The position numbers were made by a program, and so were the translations under genes. The notes under the pieces were generated by a model. The model did not search any database. It was not told where the DNA came from and saw nothing but the letters and a program-made list of their open reading frames with translations. This document shows positions 1 to 4,887 of a stretch of DNA of 11,113 bases, piece by piece (the first letter of the stretch is position 1; every line of letters starts with the position of its first letter). The stretch lies in contig JAILQA010000432.1 of assembly GCA_024699205.1 (NCBI GenBank), forward strand, positions 1 to 11,113, read 5' to 3'. Source of the stretch: Treponema sp. (lineage in GTDB: Bacteria > Spirochaetota > Spirochaetia > Treponematales > Treponemataceae).

Positions 1-1
1 T

Positions 2-565
2 ACCTATAAAGATGTTGCTCTTGACGTAAGAGTTGAAAATCTTGATACGCATAGAGTTTGGGTGGACTATGTTCCATTAAGATTCTTTGCTGGTGATATG
101 CCAATTTCAATTGCAGGAAAAGCAACAGAACGTGATCCGAATACTGCACTTAATGGATTTGTAATTTATCCAGATGGAAACAGCAAGTTCTTTACTGTAA
201 CCGAGAATAATAGTAAAACCTTCTACGTTCCTGTATTTGGTAGCGGACATAAATACAAAATGGTATTCAGTGGTGCTACTGTTACTGGTAATCTTTCTGA
301 AAGCACTGAAATGTATTATACAGTTGCTTTTGATTCAAAAAATCCTGTTGATGTTGACTTGTCTGCTATCGAAGTTGCATATACTTTTGGTGAAAATTAC
401 AATGGTGTAAATAATAATAGTGAGACAACAGCATTTGATATAAACAATTACTTTGCAGAGAAAGGAATTACAGATAAAAAGGATTTCGAAGCCTATCTTT
501 ACGAAGGTGACATCGACTTCTACCTGTTCGAAACAGATTCCACATCTACAACAGTTCATAACTAA
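2..565 (+). CDS. Partial secreted/surface protein, C-terminal 187 residues, possible PPC-like tail
   Basis: The frame is open from the first complete codon at position 2 to TAA at 563-565, so this is the 3' end of a longer gene. The GTG at 62 is an internal valine codon, not a start. I do not recognise the family. The fragment is rich in Asn, Thr, Asp and aromatic residues in alternating patterns that suggest beta-sandwich structure, with no membrane segment and no cysteine, which fits an exported protein. The last 60 residues (about nt 385-555) read as an Asn/Ser-rich turn, an Ala-Phe-Asp-Ile stretch, then a Glu-Gly-Asp-Ile-Asp-Phe-Tyr core. That order resembles the pre-peptidase C-terminal (PPC) beta domain, whose hallmark is a G-D-x-D-x-Y core in secreted proteins. 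The domain call is an inference from pattern only; no catalytic domain is visible here. A strong hairpin follows 10 nt after the stop. Confidence 0.7.
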   Translation, partial: TYKDVALDVRVENLDTHRVWVDYVPLRFFAGDMPISIAGKATERDPNTALNGFVIYPDGNSKFFTVTENNSKTFYVPVFGSGHKYKMVFSGATVTGNLSESTEMYYTVAFDSKNPVDVDLSAIEVAYTFGENYNGVNNNSETTAFDINNYFAEKGITDKKDFEAYLYEGDIDFYLFETDSTSTTVHN

Positions 566-574
566 TAAAAAACA

Positions 575-605
575 TAAGATTATCGGGACAAGCCCGATAA
601 TCTTA
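575..605 (+). terminator. Strong inverted repeat, probable terminator
   Basis: A perfect 13-bp stem (575-587 with 593-605) carries a GGG/CCC top and a 5-nt loop (588-592). It lies 10 nt after the stop codon of the upstream partial gene. On the plus strand it is followed only by a broken T-rich stretch (AATTCTTTC). On the minus strand it would be followed by a run of six Ts, but no minus-strand gene ends here. It probably ends the upstream transcript; partial read-through into the next gene is possible, since no clear promoter is visible between the hairpin and that gene. Confidence 0.75.
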
Positions 606-617
606 ATTCTTTCGTGT

Positions 618-621
618 GGAG
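618..621 (+). promoter_or_regulatory. Shine-Dalgarno site (GGAG) that fixes the start at 628
   Basis: GGAG at 618-621 stands 6 nt before ATG 628. An alternative in-frame GTG at 616 would overlap this site and has no ribosome-binding sequence of its own, so ATG 628 is preferred. The site begins only 13 nt after the terminator-like hairpin. Confidence 0.7.
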
Positions 622-627
622 TTTATT

Positions 628-1050
628 ATGGGAAAAAATAAGATTATAAAAGTTCTTGGCATTGTAATATCAGGCATAGGTCTGGTACTTGCAGGAACGG
701 GACTGTTTTTAAGGACTTTGGAAGGAAAGTATAATCATATTTCCGCCGAAGAAAAAAATGCGTATATTACGAATATTGACTTAAAAACAGAACGTCCTGC
801 CGTTTATATAAGTTATGATTATGAGCCTGAAAGATATATAATAGGATTGCTTGCAGACTCAGAATATAACGAAAATATGAAGGAAGGCGACTGGGTTTCT
901 ATTTATTATGATGTGGAAAACCTAAGGAAAATAACTCTGACTAATCCGCATAAAAAGTCAAATTGCGTTGTTATTTCTGGAATAATTCTTATCATTGCAG
1001 GACTTGTTTGCGTTTTATCAATTATTTGCCGTAAAGAATGCGAAAAATAA
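628..1050 (+). CDS. Small two-helix membrane protein, DUF3592-like
   Basis: This encodes 140 residues of unknown cellular role. Helix 1 spans about residues 6-28 and helix 2 about 113-133, and a short Lys/Arg/Glu-rich tail follows. Between the helices lies a compact, probably beta-rich soluble domain of about 80 residues. That domain ends in a Gly-Asp-x-Val-x-Ile-Tyr-Tyr-Asp-x-Glu-Asn segment (about 87-98). Two helices around a small beta domain that ends near a V-x-Y-D-P/V-x-N element is the usual plan of DUF3592 proteins, so I place it there by pattern. The positively charged N-terminus suggests both ends are cytoplasmic and the domain is outside. Its last 13 nt overlap the start of the following barrel-protein gene, which implies co-transcription and possible translational coupling. 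No catalytic residues are recognisable. Confidence 0.75.
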   Translation: MGKNKIIKVLGIVISGIGLVLAGTGLFLRTLEGKYNHISAEEKNAYITNIDLKTERPAVYISYDYEPERYIIGLLADSEYNENMKEGDWVSIYYDVENLRKITLTNPHKKSNCVVISGIILIIAGLVCVLSIICRKECEK

Positions 1051-2159
1051 TTTTTATTACAGTATTTCTGTTTGTTTCTCTTTTTGCTTACAGCGAGGCG
1101 AGCCGGGAATATGAGCATTTTATGGACAAAGGCTTTGTCGTTAAATTAAATGCAGATTATGAAGTAAACTGCTGGATTCCTGAACCGTCTTCCTGTTTTA
1201 AATATACAACAAAAGGTCTTCAGCTTGCTAAATATGATATAGATATTACAGGCAAGTATTTTCCACGGCTTAATGTAACCTGGGAAACTTCTTTTTCTTT
1301 GGACGGAAGCAATAATAAGGCTTTGTTTTATGAGCATCAGAAAAATGATGGGTTAAAGGAAGTTTACAATAAAATTAAAATTGTAGTTGGGCTTGGTTCT
1401 TTAGTACGTAGTATTGGTACAAACAGTTATTACAATCCATGGAAAAATAATTACAGATTTTCTTTGGCTTACAACCGTGAAACTTTTAGAATTGGTGTAA
1501 CTCCGCGTTATTCGGGCTTAAGATATTGTGATTTTGAAGGTCATTTATCCGGGATGGAGTATGACAGAACTTACTGGCAGTATACTAAGTTTGAAGAAAT
1601 TGATTTGGACATCAATACAGGCGGAAAGATGATGCTTCCTGCCTTGTACAGTCTTCTTTTTGAAGGAGATTACATAGGTGTTGGTTCGACTTCTTTAGAT
1701 ACAACTGTTGGACCTTATGTAAGCTGGTGGCAGAAACCTTATAATACAAGACAGATTATTTCTGGTGGAACAAGCACTGGAAATGCAAATACAGTTTATT
1801 CCGCAAAGTTTTATTCTATTGGAGCAGTTGAGAAGTGGTGTTATGCAGGCGAAAGATTTTATTTTAATAATCAGCTGAACTGGGGCCTTGCACTTGTAAG
1901 ACTTTCTGAAGGTGAAGTTTTAATAGATTCTTCTTCGCCAATTTATATGCAGTTTAATATTATCCCGGAAGTAGGCTATCATTTTCCGATTCTTAATCAT
2001 CGCTTGATTTTTAGTGGTTATGCAAAATTGAACTGGGGTTGTCTGGCGGGTATAACTTTTAATACAAAATCTGATTCAGATGCTTTACTTGATTTTGCCG
2101 CTTTTATAAACGGAGATGTGTTATTGCAGGCATCTCTTGCATTAACTGTTTTGTTCTAA
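1038..2159 (+). CDS. Probable outer-membrane beta-barrel protein with signal peptide
   Basis: This encodes 373 residues. The start MRKIIFITVFLFVSLFAYSEA is a typical Sec signal peptide: two basic residues, a hydrophobic core, and likely cleavage after about residue 19-21. There is no lipobox cysteine. The mature part lacks hydrophobic helices and is rich in Tyr, Trp, Phe, Asn and Gly in alternating polar/nonpolar runs, as in transmembrane beta strands. It ends in an alternating hydrophobic strand with a terminal Phe (A-L-T-V-L-F), like the C-terminal signal of proteins inserted by the BAM complex. Five cysteines (45, 53, 164, 268, 335) are present, which is unusual for barrels. I do not recognise the family or a substrate. 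The start lies inside the 3' end of the preceding gene, without a strong Shine-Dalgarno, so translation probably depends on ribosomes finishing that gene. The 3' end overlaps the convergent GGDEF gene by 18 nt. Confidence 0.75.
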   Translation: MRKIIFITVFLFVSLFAYSEASREYEHFMDKGFVVKLNADYEVNCWIPEPSSCFKYTTKGLQLAKYDIDITGKYFPRLNVTWETSFSLDGSNNKALFYEHQKNDGLKEVYNKIKIVVGLGSLVRSIGTNSYYNPWKNNYRFSLAYNRETFRIGVTPRYSGLRYCDFEGHLSGMEYDRTYWQYTKFEEIDLDINTGGKMMLPALYSLLFEGDYIGVGSTSLDTTVGPYVSWWQKPYNTRQIISGGTSTGNANTVYSAKFYSIGAVEKWCYAGERFYFNNQLNWGLALVRLSEGEVLIDSSSPIYMQFNIIPEVGYHFPILNHRLIFSGYAKLNWGCLAGITFNTKSDSDALLDFAAFINGDVLLQASLALTVLF

Positions 2160-3080
2160 AATCAGCGAAGATATTGTAATTGTATTTTTTGTTTTCTTTG
2201 ATTTATACAAAAGTTTATCTGCAATGGAAAACATATCCTTAATGAGACCTTCTCCGTAAACAGCGCCAAAACTCATTGATAAGTGCAGTTGCGGACATTT
2301 TTCAATCTGAATCTTTTCAACAAGGTTTCGAATCTTTTCCAGACGCTTGCTCAATATTTCTGGTGTAATGTCTTTTAAAGAAATCAAAAACTCATCGCCG
2401 CCATAACGTACTATATTATCTGAATCACGGACTGATTTTTGCAGAACTTCAGAAATGGCCGTAAGAGCATTATCTCCATAAAGATGACCATAGGTATCAT
2501 TTATCTGCTTAAAAGAATCAATATCAGCAATAACCAGGGCAGAGCAGCTTTGATTTGCAAGATGCTCATCGTAATATTTCCTGTTTCTTACGTGAGTAAG
2601 CGAATCTGTGTACATCTGATCCTGCAGTTCATGTATTTCTTTATCTTTTTCTGAAAATCCCATGAGCACACTTTCATCATCAATGCGGACAATCTTTAAT
2701 TCGCCGTAAATCCCTTTATCGTTTCTGTATTTTTGTGTAAAGCTCTTTCCATACTCAATCTTACTTAATCCCTCACAGGTAGAAATCGGTTGAATCAGCG
2801 AAATGTCTTCTTTATAAATACCGTATTGAAGATAAATGGCAGCCAGTTCTTCAAACGTCGGAAACTCTTTTTTTATTTCGAACTTTTTGAAAAACGGGGA
2901 ACTGCGTAATTCCAAAAAATTAACTTTCCCGGTCTTAAAATTGACTTCACAAATTGTATTATATTCATACATAAGTGCATTTATAATGCACAGAAGTCTT
3001 TGATTCTGGTGTTTGAGATTTTCAATTTCTTCTTTTAAGTTCAGAAAGGCATCGGGAGAAGGGGATTCTATAACTCTCAT
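2142..3080 (-). CDS. Soluble diguanylate cyclase (coiled coil, PAS-like domain, GGDEF)
   Basis: This encodes 312 residues and predicts synthesis of cyclic di-GMP from two GTP. A short heptad-like helix (about residues 11-35) comes first, then a PAS-like sensory region (about 36-142), a linker helix, and a full GGDEF domain (about 155-300). In the GGDEF domain I see the opening D-S-L-T-x-x-x-N-R motif, the metal-binding D-I-D-S-F-K-x-I-N-D (about 186-195), and an intact active site R-Y-G-G-D-E-F (about 225-231). The product-inhibition site R-D-S-D sits just before it in the standard position, and a closing A-D-K-L-L-Y-x-S-K-K is present. Catalytic activity and feedback inhibition are therefore expected. 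No membrane helix or signal peptide is visible, so it acts in the cytoplasm; the sensed signal is unknown. ATG 3080 is preferred over TTG 3086 because a near-consensus promoter puts the transcript start at that ATG. The 3' end overlaps the convergent barrel gene. Confidence 0.93.
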   Translation of the reverse strand: MRVIESPSPDAFLNLKEEIENLKHQNQRLLCIINALMYEYNTICEVNFKTGKVNFLELRSSPFFKKFEIKKEFPTFEELAAIYLQYGIYKEDISLIQPISTCEGLSKIEYGKSFTQKYRNDKGIYGELKIVRIDDESVLMGFSEKDKEIHELQDQMYTDSLTHVRNRKYYDEHLANQSCSALVIADIDSFKQINDTYGHLYGDNALTAISEVLQKSVRDSDNIVRYGGDEFLISLKDITPEILSKRLEKIRNLVEKIQIEKCPQLHLSMSFGAVYGEGLIKDMFSIADKLLYKSKKTKNTITISSLILEQNS

Positions 3081-3115
3081 ACGCAAATTATAAATTCATA
3101 ATATTGATTTTTCAA
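3081..3115 (-). promoter_or_regulatory. Sigma-70-type promoter of the GGDEF gene, apparently giving a leaderless mRNA
   Basis: On the minus strand TTGAAA (3115-3110) is followed by exactly 17 nt and then a perfect TATAAT (3092-3087). Six bases (TTGCGT) separate the -10 box from ATG 3080, so a normal start 7 nt after the box falls on the A of that ATG. No Shine-Dalgarno sequence precedes the start, consistent with a leaderless message. The -35 box begins one base after the T-tract of the symporter terminator. Confidence 0.7.
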
Positions 3116-3116
3116 T

Positions 3117-3153
3117 AAAAAAAATGGTGGCCCCGCCAAGCGCAACCACCATT
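3117..3153 (-). terminator. Intrinsic terminator of the symporter gene
   Basis: Read on the minus strand, an 8-bp stem (3153-3146 with 3130-3123, AATGGTGG/CCACCATT) encloses a 15-nt loop that can form a small inner CGC/GCG stem. It is followed at once by a T-run (3122-3117). It lies 24 nt after the symporter stop codon and separates it from the GGDEF gene. Confidence 0.85.
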
Positions 3154-3176
3154 CTATAAATCAGATAATTTTGATT

Positions 3177-4748
3177 TTATTTATCTGTAGATTCGTCCTC
3201 TTCTTCTACAAGGACAGTTTTCTTTGTAACAACAACTTTTTCACCATAGCATGAGAACATATCTTCAACTTTTTCTTTGTTCATCTTAGGTGTAATAAGG
3301 CTTACAAGAGGAACAAGAATCAAACCGCCAACCATTGCAATCGCACCGCAGTTGATTGGTGATTTTATAAAGCGAAGTGCAGGGAACATATTTACAACTG
3401 TAAGTCCAACACCCCATACAAAGTTTGCCCAAACAGCGGCTTTTGTCACCTTCTTAGAGAAAAGACCATATAAGAATGGAGCAAGGAAGGCACCCGCTAA
3501 AGCACCCCAGGAATAACCCATGAGCTGAGCAATGTATGGAACTTTATCTGGATTAAGGGCAATTCCAACAGAAATTGCAATAAAGATTACAATAAAGATT
3601 CGCATTACTAAAACTGTTTTCTTTTCGTCTGTCTTTTTCATGCAGGTAATTTTGAGCATATCCAGAGTTAAAGTTGAGCTTGATGTCAAAACCAGAGATG
3701 ATAAAGTAGACATAGAAGCCGAAAGTACAAGAACTACAACAATACCAATTAAAACATCTGGCAGGGTAGAAAGCATCTGAGGAACTATACTGTCGTAAAC
3801 AATTCCCTTTGCTCCGTGAATAGCTGGAGAATCAAAGAGGCGTCCAAAACCACCGAGGAAGTAGCAGCCACCGGCAATTACAACGGCAAATACTGTAGAA
3901 ACTACGGTTCCGGTTTTTACTGCTTTTTCTGATTTAATTGAATAGAACTTGCCGACCATCTGAGGAAGTCCCCAGGTTCCAAGAGAAGTAAGAATAATTA
4001 CTCCAAGAAGATTGAGAGGGTCTGGTCCAAAGAAGGAAGCAAACATTCCGTTCATACCTTTGAGGGCAGGAGCAGCAACGGTCGGGTCACCAGGGATTTT
4101 AGAAAGCTTGTCCAAAGCACTTAAGAAGCCTCCCTGTCCGTTTATTACTGCGGCAATTACTGCAACAATTCCACCCAGCATGATAAGTCCCTGAATAAAG
4201 TCGTTGATTGCAGTTGCCATATATCCACCTAAGATTACATAAACTGCTGTAAGAAGGGCCATACCAATTACACACCATTTGTAGTCAATATCAAAAGCAA
4301 GTCCGAAGAGGGTAGAAAGACCCTTGTACAAAGATGCTGTATATGGAATAAGAAAAACAAAGGCAATTGCAGCAGCGGCAATTCTAAGGGATTTGCTGTC
4401 GTAGCGTTTTCCAAAATAATCAGGCATTGTTTTTGCATCCAGGTGATGGGTCATTACTCGGGTACGACGTCCCATTACAACCCAGGCAAGCAGAGAACCA
4501 AGGAAGGCGTTTCCAAGTCCAATCCAGGTAGATGAAACTCCATATTTCCAGCCAAACTGTCCGGCGTAACCAATAAATACTACGGCAGAAAAATAAGATG
4601 TTCCGTATGCAAAGGCAGTAAGCCAGGGACCAACGTTACGTCCACCAAGAACAAATCCATTTACATCCTTTGCCTGTCTGCGGGAATAAACTCCAACAAA
4701 AATCATGATGGCAAAGAAAATAACCAGCAATGCAATTTTAATAATCAT
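3177..4748 (-). CDS. Sodium:solute symporter (SSS family, PutP-like fold)
   Basis: This encodes a 523-residue inner-membrane protein with about 13 hydrophobic segments, close to the usual 490-550 for the family. It should use the sodium gradient to import a small solute. Recognisable SSS elements are L-G-G-R-N-V-G-P-W-L-T-A (35-46) leading into the broken helix, Y-V-I-L-G-G-Y-M-A-T-A-I-N-D-F-I-Q (170-186), the W-G-L-P-Q-M-V-G-K-F loop (259-268), and A-S-M-S-T-L-S-S (344-351). Aligned by eye with E. coli PutP, Ser347/Thr348 match the Na+-site Ser340/Thr341, but PutP Asp55 is replaced by Tyr52. A proline substrate is therefore not assured and I leave the substrate open. The C-terminus is a charged cytoplasmic tail, about residues 489-523, ending in a Glu/Asp cluster. 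GGAGG (4755-4759) stands 6 nt before ATG. The gene has its own promoter and terminator, so it is probably monocistronic. Confidence 0.93.
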   Translation of the reverse strand: MIIKIALLVIFFAIMIFVGVYSRRQAKDVNGFVLGGRNVGPWLTAFAYGTSYFSAVVFIGYAGQFGWKYGVSSTWIGLGNAFLGSLLAWVVMGRRTRVMTHHLDAKTMPDYFGKRYDSKSLRIAAAAIAFVFLIPYTASLYKGLSTLFGLAFDIDYKWCVIGMALLTAVYVILGGYMATAINDFIQGLIMLGGIVAVIAAVINGQGGFLSALDKLSKIPGDPTVAAPALKGMNGMFASFFGPDPLNLLGVIILTSLGTWGLPQMVGKFYSIKSEKAVKTGTVVSTVFAVVIAGGCYFLGGFGRLFDSPAIHGAKGIVYDSIVPQMLSTLPDVLIGIVVVLVLSASMSTLSSLVLTSSSTLTLDMLKITCMKKTDEKKTVLVMRIFIVIFIAISVGIALNPDKVPYIAQLMGYSWGALAGAFLAPFLYGLFSKKVTKAAVWANFVWGVGLTVVNMFPALRFIKSPINCGAIAMVGGLILVPLVSLITPKMNKEKVEDMFSCYGEKVVVTKKTVLVEEEDESTDK

Positions 4749-4787
4749 AAAGATCCTCCAAAGGTTTAATACCTCTTCAATTCTTTA

Positions 4788-4816
4788 ATATTATTAAATT
4801 ATCATGCTTCTGTCAA
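4788..4816 (-). promoter_or_regulatory. Sigma-70-type promoter of the symporter gene
   Basis: On the minus strand a perfect TTGACA (4816-4811), 17 nt of spacer and TAATAT (4793-4788) form a good housekeeping promoter. Transcription would start near 4781, leaving a leader of about 33 nt that contains the GGAGG ribosome-binding site at 4755-4759. I see no clear operator. Confidence 0.65.
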
Positions 4817-4851
4817 TTTGTTTCTATTAATAGTAATTTCTTGATTTGCTG

Positions 4852-4880
4852 TTTAATTTTTTTTTCATTTAGGGTAAAAT
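4852..4880 (+). promoter_or_regulatory. Possible weak promoter of uvrA-lptD
   Basis: TAAAAT (4875-4880) is a fair -10 box with a poor -35 candidate TTTAAT (4852-4857) at 17-nt spacing. The box ends 7 nt before ATG 4888, so the leader would be about absent. AGGG (4871-4874) could instead act as a distant Shine-Dalgarno for TTG 4885 (10-nt gap) or ATG 4888 (13-nt gap). Both readings are tentative. Confidence 0.35.
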
Positions 4881-4887
4881 AATATTG

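Noticed and set aside
355-384. Promoter for the DUF3592-like gene inside the first gene (TTGACT with a 17-nt spacer)
   Set aside because: The -10 position (GCATAT) is poor, and the strong hairpin at 575-605 would intervene before the target gene.
62-565. A complete gene starting at GTG 62
   Set aside because: The frame is open back to the first codon of the window, and no Shine-Dalgarno precedes position 62; the GTG is an internal codon of a truncated gene.
616-627. GTG 616 as the start of the DUF3592-like gene
   Set aside because: It would overlap the GGAG ribosome-binding site that serves ATG 628, and has no site of its own.
2113-2136. Hairpin GAGATG/CATCTC as terminator of the GGDEF gene
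   Set aside because: The stem is only 6 bp, the loop is 12 nt, and no T-run follows on the minus strand; it is inside the coding end of the barrel gene.
3081-3086. TTG 3086 as the start of the GGDEF gene
   Set aside because: It lies between the -10 box and the predicted transcript start, so it would not be in the mRNA.
3277-4194. Plus-strand open frames opposite the symporter
   Set aside because: They are antisense shadows of a clear membrane-transport gene, with no ribosome-binding sites and no recognisable protein features.
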